A stretch of 16,228 nucleotides of DNA from contig JBDTDV010000062.1 in the NCBI GenBank assembly GCA_039922875.1, forward strand, positions 1 to 16,228, in the 5' to 3' direction. This document shows, in pieces, positions 7,365 to 13,620 of this stretch. This DNA is from JBDTDV01 sp039922875. Its GTDB lineage: Bacteria; Actinomycetota; Actinomycetes; Actinomycetales; Microbacteriaceae. The notes below the pieces were generated by a model, which did no database searches, had not been told where the DNA came from, and was given only the letters and a program-made list of their open reading frames with translations. Made by a program: the position numbers and the translations under genes. Each line of letters opens with the position of its first letter. Positions within the stretch are counted from its first letter, which is position 1.

Positions 7365-7391
7365 GACCTCCCGCTCCCGCAGGAGAAGGTC
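7365..7391. terminator. Short hairpin between convergent genes
   Basis: GACCT (7365-7369) pairs with AGGTC (7387-7391), with further partial pairing of the inner CTCC and GGAG blocks. It occupies the 28-bp gap between two converging stop codons. The stem is weak, so this is only a candidate. Confidence 0.3.
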
Positions 7392-8019
7392 ACGCGAGGC
7401 CGAATTGGCGCGCGAAAGGATCCCAGTCCGGATCGGAATGGATCTCCAGTTCGATTTCCCTGGCAGCGTCTGTCGCGGCCTGTGGTCCCACGAGGGAGGC
7501 GATCAGCGCGGCGGTCATGTCCATGCCGGCCGCCACACCAGAGGAGGTCCATCGATCGCGGTCCTCAACCCAGCGAGCCCGCGGAACCCAGGTGACCTCT
7601 GAACCGTGACCGGATGCCCAGGCGAAGGCAAGTTTGTTCGAAGTCGCTCGGAAGCCATCGAGCAGCCCGGCCGCGGCCAACAGCGCCGACCCGGTGCAAA
7701 CGGAGGTGACCAATTCCGCGCCCTCCGACCACGAGGCCAGCCACGACAGGAACTCAGCGTCCTCGACCAACCGGCGGGTTCCCATACCGCCAGGCACCAT
7801 CACGATCTGCGGCGTCGCCGCATCGGCGTATCCGACGGTCGCAACGACCTCGGTGCCTTGGCTACTGCGAACGGAACCCGCCGTTGGCCCGACCAGCGTC
7901 ACAGAGAATGCCTCGGGTAGCCGGCCCAGCAGTTGAACCGGACCGAAAACATCCAGAAGCTCGAACCCGTCAAACAACACAATGGAAATACGACGCAACA
8001 CCGCTGTCACGTTGCCCAT
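7390..8019 (-). CDS. DJ-1/PfpI-superfamily protein (GlxA-like amidotransferase domain, isonitrile-hydratase-like)
   Basis: About 209 residues, a single DJ-1/PfpI domain. It starts with ISIVLFDGFELLDVFGP, the signature of the domain seen in GlxA-type regulators and isonitrile hydratases. Glu20 is the usual acidic residue and Cys108 in VTSVCTGSALLAAAGLL is the nucleophile-elbow cysteine. There is no AraC DNA-binding domain after it, so it is an enzyme-like stand-alone form rather than a regulator. The start is uncertain: the ATG at 8019 has a GGGAGA almost touching it, while a GTG at 8010 has better spacing. It begins 26 bases after the DinB-like gene and is the last gene of a three-gene operon. 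Hydrolysis or hydration of a small nitrogen compound, or glyoxal detoxification, is possible; the substrate is unknown. Confidence 0.82.
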   Translation of the reverse strand: MGNVTAVLRRISIVLFDGFELLDVFGPVQLLGRLPEAFSVTLVGPTAGSVRSSQGTEVVATVGYADAATPQIVMVPGGMGTRRLVEDAEFLSWLASWSEGAELVTSVCTGSALLAAAGLLDGFRATSNKLAFAWASGHGSEVTWVPRARWVEDRDRWTSSGVAAGMDMTAALIASLVGPQAATDAAREIELEIHSDPDWDPFARQFGLA

Positions 8020-8045
8020 TCTCCCATCCGCGGGGCCAGGTGGGC

Positions 8046-8627
8046 TCAGCGAACCCAGAACCCGACGGCGCAGAGTAATCGCGTTTCGTCGTCGGCGTCG
8101 GCCGGCGGATCGATCGCGGGCGGGAACACGCCGAAGCCGCGCCATTGCTCCGCGTTCGGCACCACGTGTTCATTCATTCCGGCGATGATCTCCGGCGAAA
8201 AGCGAAACGGGATGTTCAGGTGCTTCGCAATCAGCCAGGCTTGGAACGCGCGGTAAAGTGCCAGATGCACGAGGCCCTCTGCAGCCGGAAAGTCGCCATA
8301 CTGAAAGTGAAAGATCTTGTCCGGGTCGACGCCTTTGCGCACGGCAGCCGTCGCGATGTCGTTGAGAGCGTCGTATGCGGCGATCGGATCATCGCCGAGC
8401 AGATCGCGGTCCCGCAGGTCGTCGCCGTCGGCGATCGAGGCACCGCGAAGGACACCCGGAATCCAGGCCTCGTCATAGGCGTGCGCCTTCAGGATGTCTC
8501 GGATAGTCGGATCAGTAGTGCGCGACCACTTGGCGGGAACGGGAACGTCGAAGGCCTCGGGGGCGATGCGGTCGATGACGGAACGAAGCGCAGCATCCGA
8601 CGCGAGGAACAGCTGGCTGGTTTTCAT
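8046..8627 (-). CDS. TIGR03086/maleylpyruvate-isomerase-N-like (DinB superfamily) protein
   Basis: A 193-residue helical protein of the DinB/mycothiol-dependent maleylpyruvate isomerase superfamily, which is greatly expanded in actinomycetes. The likely metal ligands are His49 (LKAHAYDEAW) and the pair Glu117 and His121 (E-x3-H), the same spacing pattern as the E-x3-H pair of the maleylpyruvate isomerase. The family often catalyses thiol-dependent (mycothiol) reactions on electrophilic small molecules, but most members have no known substrate and none can be named here. The ATG overlaps the stop of the isochorismatase-family gene by four bases, and the GlxA-like gene follows after 26 bases, so the three are one transcript. 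Confidence 0.75.
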   Translation of the reverse strand: MKTSQLFLASDAALRSVIDRIAPEAFDVPVPAKWSRTTDPTIRDILKAHAYDEAWIPGVLRGASIADGDDLRDRDLLGDDPIAAYDALNDIATAAVRKGVDPDKIFHFQYGDFPAAEGLVHLALYRAFQAWLIAKHLNIPFRFSPEIIAGMNEHVVPNAEQWRGFGVFPPAIDPPADADDETRLLCAVGFWVR

Positions 8628-9076
8628 TGTGATCCCGCCTGGGCGGCACGTCGCGTGAACTCGACTCCCGCCGTCGGCACGACTCTGCCGGTTCGCCCCG
8701 GGGCGATCTGGAAGCTCCAGTACAGATTAGTGTGCGCGTTAGTGTGCGCGATCACCTGCGCGGGCGGCGGCACGCCCCATTCGGTGAGGTCTTCGGTGGT
8801 GTGCGCGTGGGAGACCAGCGTCGCATCGTAACCGCGGGCGAACCCGCCGTGAAGGGTGCTACGCACACAGGCGCCGGTTTGTGCGCCGACCACAACGAGG
8901 TGGCCGATGTCTGCCCCAGCAAGCACCTGTTCCAGGTCTGTCGCCTCAAATGCGCGATCAACCAGGGCCCCGATATTGGCGACCACAGGATCGCGCTGGT
9001 GGGCGCCGGCGAGAACGCCGTTCTGGGCATCGATCACGAGAAGCGCGGTACCTGGACGATCAGCGGGGTGGGTCAT
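8624..9076 (-). pseudogene. Isochorismatase-family hydrolase with internal deletion, probably inactive
   Basis: The frame runs 150 residues from the ATG at 9076, which has GGAGG five bases before it; an ATG at 9088 is in frame but unsupported. The ends match the cysteine-hydrolase family well: ALLVIDAQNG at the start (catalytic Asp16 from this start), VVVGAQTGACVRSTLHG (catalytic Cys70) and DATLVSHAHTTED. However, VANIGALVDRA runs straight into FEATDLEQVLAG. The roughly 45-50 residues normally between these blocks, which carry the catalytic lysine, are missing. In addition IAHTNAHTNLYW contains a four-residue repeat caused by a 12-bp tandem duplication at 8727-8750. Both changes keep the frame. 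The first gene of the operon is therefore probably non-catalytic but still translated; the size of the deletion is from memory of the family. Confidence 0.7.
8727..8750. repeat. 12-bp perfect tandem duplication
   Basis: TTAGTGTGCGCG occurs twice head to tail at 8727-8738 and 8739-8750 inside the isochorismatase-family gene, inserting four residues (NAHT) without changing the frame. Confidence 0.9.
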
Positions 9077-9191
9077 TTCATCCTCCATGGCCAGATGGGC
9101 AAGGCTGCGATCAGGCTATTGCCCGCACCAGACACACTGGTCCAAACAGGGTAAAGCGGGTAGGGGGTGCTGGCCGGAGAGTGTTCGATTC

Positions 9192-10328
9192 TCAGGCCGC
9201 GCCTATCCAACGCTGCAGCCGGGACGCGCCGTACTCGTCCTTCTCCGCGGAGATCGTCGCTGTGGCCGTGTCGAAGTGACCGAATGGCGCCTGGCCGGCT
9301 GCAAAGGTGACATCGACCCGACCCGCGCGATGATCGCCGAACTCGACATAGCAGACGCCGTTGCCATCGTAGGTCCGCGTGGTCTCGTCTGAGGTGATCT
9401 GCGCGCCGATCGAGTCTGCGACGACCGATGCCTGACCTTCGGCGAACACTCCTGCTTTCGGGGTGCCGACGCTGGTGACATCCCCGATCGCGTAGACGTC
9501 TCGATGTGCGGTTCGCAAGCTCAGCGGGTCTACGGGAATCCAACCATCGACGGTCAGGCCCGATTCGGTGACCACGGCCGGGGCAATGTGCTTGGGTACC
9601 CCGAGGAACAGGTCGTACGGCATCGTGGAGTCATCGGCGAACACCACCTTGTGTGTGCCCGGGTCGAGACGGCTGATCAGCCGTTCCGGGTGCCATTCAA
9701 TGCCGCGCTCTGCGAACGCGGCGATCAGCGCTTCCGATGCCGCCGGCAACGGTGGGACCGGTGCCGGCATCGGCATCACCAGAGCGATCTCGGATTGGGT
9801 GCGTATCCCCCGGTCCGTCAGATACTCGTGCATGAGAAGCGCTGTCTCGCTCGGCGCCGGCGGGCACTTGAACGGTGCCGATGTGACACCGATGATCACA
9901 CGGCCGCCACCGAAGCCGGTGAGGACCTCGCGAACGGCAAAGGCGCCCGCGTTGGTATAAAACTCGTGCCCATCCTGCACCAGACCGGGCGTGGCCGCCG
10001 GGTCCAGGTCGGCCCCAAGCGCCAGAACGAGGTAATCCGCTTCGAACACCCCGGCGTCGGTCTCGACCCGCTTGTTTTTCGGATCGATCGATCGAACCGT
10101 CGTACGGACGAACCGCACACCGGGCTTGTTGATCCGGCTGTACGGGTGGCTGACCTGAGGCGCGGTGTGCCTGCCGAACATGACGTCAAGCTTGGAGAAG
10201 CCGAAGACGAAATGCTCGCGCCTGTCGATCAGTGTGATATCAATTCCGGTGCCAAAGCGCTCTGACAAGCTGGCGGTGAGTTCCAGCCCTCCGAAGCCGG
10301 CACCCAATATCAGGACACGTGCTGTCAT
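9192..10328 (-). CDS. sqr: Sulfide:quinone oxidoreductase-like FAD flavoprotein
   Basis: A 378-residue two-dinucleotide-domain flavoprotein. The N-terminal FAD site is GAGFGGLE (9-16), followed by the Asp35 (LIDRREHF) ribose contact. The second FAD motif is YAIGDVTSVGTPKAG (279-293). Cys155, in APFKCPPAPSE, sits where sulfide:quinone reductases and flavocytochrome c sulfide dehydrogenases have an active-site cysteine. Cys326 (GVCYVEFG) is the only other cysteine and could be its partner, so a two-cysteine redox pair is possible. It would oxidise sulfide to persulfide or polysulfide, passing electrons to quinone at the membrane face. It lies 75 bases after the CstR-like repressor gene and shares its operator. 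The neighbouring persulfide dioxygenase supports sulfide rather than NADH as donor. Confidence 0.82.
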   Translation of the reverse strand: MTARVLILGAGFGGLELTASLSERFGTGIDITLIDRREHFVFGFSKLDVMFGRHTAPQVSHPYSRINKPGVRFVRTTVRSIDPKNKRVETDAGVFEADYLVLALGADLDPAATPGLVQDGHEFYTNAGAFAVREVLTGFGGGRVIIGVTSAPFKCPPAPSETALLMHEYLTDRGIRTQSEIALVMPMPAPVPPLPAASEALIAAFAERGIEWHPERLISRLDPGTHKVVFADDSTMPYDLFLGVPKHIAPAVVTESGLTVDGWIPVDPLSLRTAHRDVYAIGDVTSVGTPKAGVFAEGQASVVADSIGAQITSDETTRTYDGNGVCYVEFGDHRAGRVDVTFAAGQAPFGHFDTATATISAEKDEYGASRLQRWIGAA

Positions 10329-10403
10329 GTGAGTAAATTCCGTTCCACTTGTGCCCGATGACTTGCTCCAGGCAATCTGGTCACTTCTTGTAGAGGCCGC
10401 GTT

Positions 10404-10694
10404 CTAAGCCAGGGTGAGGAATAGTTTCTCGAGTTCTTCAACGCTCAATTGCCCGGCACCGCCTTGCTGCTCATCCGCCGTCACGGCAACGCACTCCTTC
10501 ATGGCGGAAGCGATGATCACGAATCCGGCGCGATCGATGGCGGCCGACACCGCCGAGAGCTGAGTGACTACCGCGCGACAATCGTCGCCCGCCTCGACCG
10601 CGGCGACTACGGCGGCCAGCTGTCCCTGCGCGCGCTTTAGCCGGTTCACGATCTTGCGTTGACTGTCAATTCGTTCTGATTTGCCATCGGTCAC
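10404..10694 (-). CDS. cstR: CsoR/CstR-family persulfide-responsive repressor (DUF156)
   Basis: A 96-residue all-helical repressor with a GTG start. The CsoR-family core is clear: IVNRLKRAQGQLAAV, then Cys39 and Cys68 spaced 29 residues apart, exactly as the sensing cysteines of CsoR (36/65) and CstR (31/60). The histidine that CsoR places four residues before the second cysteine to bind Cu(I) is Ala64 here, and the pre-cysteine position is Asp. Loss of the copper histidine with both thiols kept is the CstR pattern, in which per- or polysulfide cross-links the cysteines and releases DNA. The neighbours (sqr, persulfide dioxygenase-rhodanese, TauE) agree. ATACCCC-type operators at 10773 and 13424 are the likely sites, giving autoregulation and control of the second operon. 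Confidence 0.88.
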   Translation of the reverse strand: MTDGKSERIDSQRKIVNRLKRAQGQLAAVVAAVEAGDDCRAVVTQLSAVSAAIDRAGFVIIASAMKECVAVTADEQQGGAGQLSVEELEKLFLTLA

Positions 10695-10723
10695 GATCGG
10701 ATCCCGTCCCCTTCTCAGCCGTT

Positions 10724-10744
10724 CATCGACATTCGTTGTCGATG
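10724..10744 (-). repeat. Perfect 8-bp hairpin in the cstR leader
   Basis: CATCGACA (10724-10731) and TGTCGATG (10737-10744) are exact reverse complements around a five-base loop. The element lies between the operator/promoter and the cstR GTG, so it would form in the 5' leader of the cstR-sqr mRNA. It may affect stability or translation, or act as a terminator of read-through from tauE. Confidence 0.55.
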
Positions 10745-10762
10745 TGGCTTGTCGCCAATCTA

Positions 10763-10791
10763 AACTAACATAATACCCCCTGGGGTATCAA
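10763..10791 (-). promoter_or_regulatory. Candidate cstR-sqr promoter
   Basis: On the minus strand TTGATA (10791-10786) and TTAGTT (10768-10763; TAGTTT one base further is an alternative) are 17 bases apart. The palindromic operator falls within the spacer and overlaps the -35 box, a layout that would let a bound repressor block RNA polymerase. Confidence 0.4.
10773..10788. promoter_or_regulatory. CsoR/CstR-type operator in front of cstR-sqr
   Basis: ATACCCC-CT-GGGGTAT is a perfect 7-2-7 palindrome, matching the TACCCC...GGGGTA form known for CsoR-family operators. It is the only perfect copy in the window and lies 78 bases before the cstR start codon. Confidence 0.85.
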
Positions 10792-10825
10792 CTGACAGAA
10801 GGTCGAGCGACAGCGAGCGGACCGC

Positions 10826-11611
10826 TCAGGCTCCAATCCCCAGGGAGCCAACCAGCCCGGGGATCTCTCGAGAGAGCACGAAGATGCCCATCGCGAGCAC
10901 GAAGAACCCAAAGCCCTTGCGAAGCAACCGGTCCGGCACGATCCCGGCAAGTTTGGCACCGAAGAAAGATCCCGCAACCGCCACCGCGGTGAAGGACAGC
11001 ACGATCGGCCAGTCCAGGCTCACCGAAAACAGATAACCAGCGAAGCCGGCGAACGAGTTCATCACGATAACCAGTAGCGAAGTTCCTATCGCTACCGCCA
11101 TCGGGAGCCCGCCGAGCAGGTTGAGCGCAGGGACGATGAGAAACCCGCCCCCTGCCCCGACAAGTCCGGTCGCGAACCCGATCAGGAGGCCGTATAGGGC
11201 GACCCGCGAGAAGCGGAGGTGCGCCTGGCCGGCCGCAGTGGATGGGTCTTTCCGCCCGCGAATCATCGCGGTCGCCACGATGACCATCATGAGCGCGAAC
11301 AGGACCATGAGCACGACGCCGGGGACATATCCGCCAGTGATGCCACCACCGAACGCACCGACCATGCTCGCCGCCCCGAAGGTGACTCCGGTTTTCCAGC
11401 GCACGCGCTGGGCTTTGGCATGCCGATACATTCCGGCGGCACTGGTGGCGCCGACGATGAATAGCGACGAGGCAATCGCCTCGCGTGGTTGCATCCCGAT
11501 GACGTAGGTGAGGATCGGGACGGTGAGGATCGATCCGCCCCCACCGAGGAGTCCCAGCGAAACACCGACGAGCACCGCGAGGAGCATCCCGATGACCAGG
11601 GTCAGTTCCAT
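10826..11611 (-). CDS. TauE/SafE-family sulfite/sulfur-anion exporter
   Basis: A 261-residue membrane protein with seven to eight hydrophobic helices. It shows the internal repeat typical of TauE/SafE (DUF81): LGGGGSILTVP at about 22-32 and VGAGGGFLIVP at 151-161. Each half is followed by helices with small residues and a polar loop. Members move sulfite, sulfoacetate or other sulfur anions across the membrane. In cst-type loci a TauE protein is thought to export sulfite made by the persulfide dioxygenase. It starts 56 bases after the cstB stop on the same strand, with only a weak ribosome site, and probably depends on the upstream promoter at 13424. The transported anion is inferred from neighbours. 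Confidence 0.87.
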   Translation of the reverse strand: MELTLVIGMLLAVLVGVSLGLLGGGGSILTVPILTYVIGMQPREAIASSLFIVGATSAAGMYRHAKAQRVRWKTGVTFGAASMVGAFGGGITGGYVPGVVLMVLFALMMVIVATAMIRGRKDPSTAAGQAHLRFSRVALYGLLIGFATGLVGAGGGFLIVPALNLLGGLPMAVAIGTSLLVIVMNSFAGFAGYLFSVSLDWPIVLSFTAVAVAGSFFGAKLAGIVPDRLLRKGFGFFVLAMGIFVLSREIPGLVGSLGIGA

Positions 11612-11667
11612 AGCCGCCTAGTCCGCCGGCGACGCGCGGACGGGCCGGCTGCGCAGAACCAGCATGG

Positions 11668-13101
11668 TCAGGCAGTCCGGAGTTCGGGTTCGTGTTCCTG
11701 GAACGCGGTCCACGCCAGGTAGCTGCCATCGAGTTCGGCGATGTCGTAACCTTCACGGCGTAGTGCACTGGCGACGGCGCCGTTGCGCACGCCACTGCGG
11801 CAGTACGTGACGATGGTGCCGCTGCGGGGCAGATGATCCAGGTTCCACATCACTTGGCCTCCGGATAGCTGTTCCGCGCCGGGGATGTACCCTTGCGCGT
11901 ACTCGGACTTGTTGCGGATATCGAGTAGCATCGCCGCGTCGAAGCCGGCCAACTCGTCCGCGCCCACCAGTTTAGGGCGCACCAGCTCGAGGCCATCGAG
12001 GGTGCTGATGAATCCGCGTACCGTGTCGATGCCCACGCGCACGAGGTGATCCCGCATCCGCTCCGCTTCGTCTTGCGAACTCGCCAGAAGTACCAGCGGA
12101 CGGTTCTCCCGCTCGGGGTCGTAGACCCAAGCACCATAGCTCGCCGCTTTATCGAGGCCGGGGATGTTGAGTGAGCGATCAACTGTGCCTTGTTGCACGC
12201 GGGTGTGATGGCGAGTGTCCACGAAGATCACCCGGTCGGCTTCGAGCTCGGGCAGCAGCTTCTTAGCCGAGTACTCGACGAGTTCCGGTAGCGTACCCAA
12301 CACGGCCGGGCCAACTCGGTTTTGCCTCTTCATCCGCGCGAAGTAGGCGGGCACGTCGGGTTGTCCGCTGAGCAGTTCGTCGACGAAGCCCTGTTCGTCG
12401 TCGGCTGCGATGTATTTGGACCACCAGGAGAACGCGCGTTCGTAACCGATGGTGGACGCCGGAATCGCGCCGAGCGCCTTACCGCACGCACTGCCGGACC
12501 CGTGAGCAGGCAACACCTGCACGTAGTCCGGCAAGGTCAAAAACCGCTCACGGAGGCTTTCGAAGACATCTTTCGCACCGTCGAAGCGGGTATCGATCCC
12601 GGCGGCGGCCTCGTCGAGGAGGTCCGGGCGGCCGAGATCACCGACGAACACGAAGTCCCCGGTGAGCATGAAGCCGGGCTCAGTGGCCTGGGCGCCGTCA
12701 GTGACGAGGAACGAAAGGTGCTCAGGGGTGTGACCGGGTGTGTGAACTGCGCGGATGGTGATGTTTCCCAGCGTGATTTCGTGGCCGTGCTTCATCCGGA
12801 TGGTGCCGCCTGAACCAGCGGTGTCGAAATCTTCACCGTACGCCCAGTCCGGGCCGCCCTCATCCGAGATGTACATCCGGGCACCCGTTTCGGCTGCGAG
12901 CTCACGGGTGCCGGATAGATAGTCCGCGTGAATGTGAGTTTCGGTGACCGCGACGATCCGCATGCCGTTCTCTTTTGCAAGCCGCAGGTACTCGTGGACG
13001 TCGCGACGCGGGTCGACTACGATCGCCTCCCTCGCGGACTGGCAGCCGATGAAATAGCTCGCCTGGGCGAGATCTTTGTCGTAAATGCGCTCCAGCAACA
13101 T
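11668..13101 (-). CDS. cstB: CstB-like persulfide dioxygenase fused to two rhodanese domains
   Basis: A 477-residue three-domain protein. Residues 1-245 are an ETHE1-type metallo-beta-lactamase domain. The Fe(II) ligands are in THIHAD (His56, His58, Asp60), TPGHTPEH (His124 as the likely ligand), GD (Asp149) and PAHG (His200). Cys206 in GSACGK matches the extra cysteine near the active site of staphylococcal CstB. Residues about 290-375 form a rhodanese fold whose catalytic position is serine (LLASSQDEA), so it is a pseudo-rhodanese. Residues about 385-477 are a second rhodanese with the active Cys434 in YCRSGVRNG. It oxidises low-molecular-weight persulfide and transfers sulfane sulfur, giving sulfite or thiosulfate. 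The ATG at 13101 has GGAGGT eight bases upstream; an extended start 16 codons earlier has no such site. Confidence 0.92.
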   Translation of the reverse strand: MLLERIYDKDLAQASYFIGCQSAREAIVVDPRRDVHEYLRLAKENGMRIVAVTETHIHADYLSGTRELAAETGARMYISDEGGPDWAYGEDFDTAGSGGTIRMKHGHEITLGNITIRAVHTPGHTPEHLSFLVTDGAQATEPGFMLTGDFVFVGDLGRPDLLDEAAAGIDTRFDGAKDVFESLRERFLTLPDYVQVLPAHGSGSACGKALGAIPASTIGYERAFSWWSKYIAADDEQGFVDELLSGQPDVPAYFARMKRQNRVGPAVLGTLPELVEYSAKKLLPELEADRVIFVDTRHHTRVQQGTVDRSLNIPGLDKAASYGAWVYDPERENRPLVLLASSQDEAERMRDHLVRVGIDTVRGFISTLDGLELVRPKLVGADELAGFDAAMLLDIRNKSEYAQGYIPGAEQLSGGQVMWNLDHLPRSGTIVTYCRSGVRNGAVASALRREGYDIAELDGSYLAWTAFQEHEPELRTA

Positions 13102-13211
13102 GATTTCATACCTCCAACTATTCGCAGGTGCAGCGGGCGGATTGGGCAACGTTCGCGAACACTTTCTCGAGGTGCTGCCGGCATCCAGCCCGGTGGGGCG
13201 GCCGCCGGCGG

Positions 13212-13397
13212 TCAGCGCCCGAACAAACGCGTGAAGAAACCGCCCTGACTCACCTTCGCCGCTTCGATTTGTGCTTGGGTATGGTTACCGTCGCACCATT
13301 GGCCGACAGGGACGCTCCTCTTCACCATCTGGACGTGTTCACCACAACCGGCCCAGGTCGTCTTCCCGCAGACCCGACACTTCACCGCTCTACACAT
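13212..13397 (-). CDS. 61-residue cysteine-rich protein, first gene of the sulfide operon
   Basis: The ATG at 13397 is preceded by AGGAG with a six-base gap, an excellent ribosome site, and encodes 61 residues. The N-terminal half is rich in possible metal or sulfur ligands: Cys2, Cys7 and Cys10 (CRVC), Cys18 and His21 (WAGCGEH), Cys35 and His39 (WCDGNH). CRVCGKTTWAGCGEH resembles small uncharacterised proteins common in actinomycetes, likely zinc-ribbon-like. The C-terminal part is helical and ends in FFTRLFGR. It is the first gene after the operator pair at 13424-13463, and cstB follows 110 bases downstream. A role in metal binding or in carrying sulfane sulfur is inferred; no function is known to me. 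Confidence 0.78.
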   Translation of the reverse strand: MCRAVKCRVCGKTTWAGCGEHVQMVKRSVPVGQWCDGNHTQAQIEAAKVSQGGFFTRLFGR

Positions 13398-13423
13398 CCA
13401 ACGCTCCTGCTCTCCACTTGACG

Positions 13424-13463
13424 ATACCCTAGGGGGTATAAAGAAATATACCCCCCTCCGTAT
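13424..13463. promoter_or_regulatory. Tandem CsoR/CstR-type operators in front of the small protein-cstB-tauE operon
   Basis: Site A, 13424-13439, is ATACCCT-AG-GGGGTAT, one mismatch from the perfect palindrome at 10773. Site B, 13448-13463, is ATACCCC-CC-TCCGTAT, with one good half-site and a degenerate second half. They begin 24 bp apart and lie 27 bases before the ATG at 13397, with an AT-rich spacer (TATATTTCTTTATA on the minus strand) that probably contains the promoter. The same repressor should therefore control both sulfide transcription units. Confidence 0.78.
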
Positions 13464-13620
13464 TGCAGCTGTCAAATCCATGGGTGTGAAACGGCTGTGA
13501 ATGGTGACGGAGCGGTCGGTGCCACCTCGCGCGTAGACCGTCGTGCTCCGCATTGACCGCCACTGCATAGACCGTCACGCGCGGCGTTCGCATAACTTCT
13601 GCTGGATAAACTTGTGAACC
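13464..13620. other. Intergenic region between the divergent sulfide operon and the DUF3105 gene
   Basis: No gene was found. GACCGYC occurs three times in the same orientation (13536, 13555 and 13570), twice preceded by TA. Near the right end TAAACT (13607-13612) stands eight bases before the GTG at 13621, a -10-like box compatible with a leaderless mRNA. Confidence 0.4.

Noticed and set aside
9127..9141. ACCAG-ACACA-CTGGT inverted repeat upstream of the isochorismatase-family gene
   Set aside because: The 5-bp arms are too short to stand out from chance, and no promoter or operator role can be supported.
9172..9198. A stem-loop with a TTCGATTC loop resembling a tRNA T-arm, at the sqr stop codon
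   Set aside because: The five-base T stem does not pair correctly, and no anticodon or D arm precedes it. It may be a weak terminator of sqr but not a tRNA.
10788..11795. A 335-residue minus-strand frame overlapping tauE and the end of cstB
   Set aside because: Its composition is typical of a frame shadow (Arg, Gly, His rich), and tauE in the other frame has clear helices and repeats.
13448..13463. Site B as a full independent operator
   Set aside because: Only its left half matches well; it is reported as a degenerate partner of site A rather than as a separate operator.
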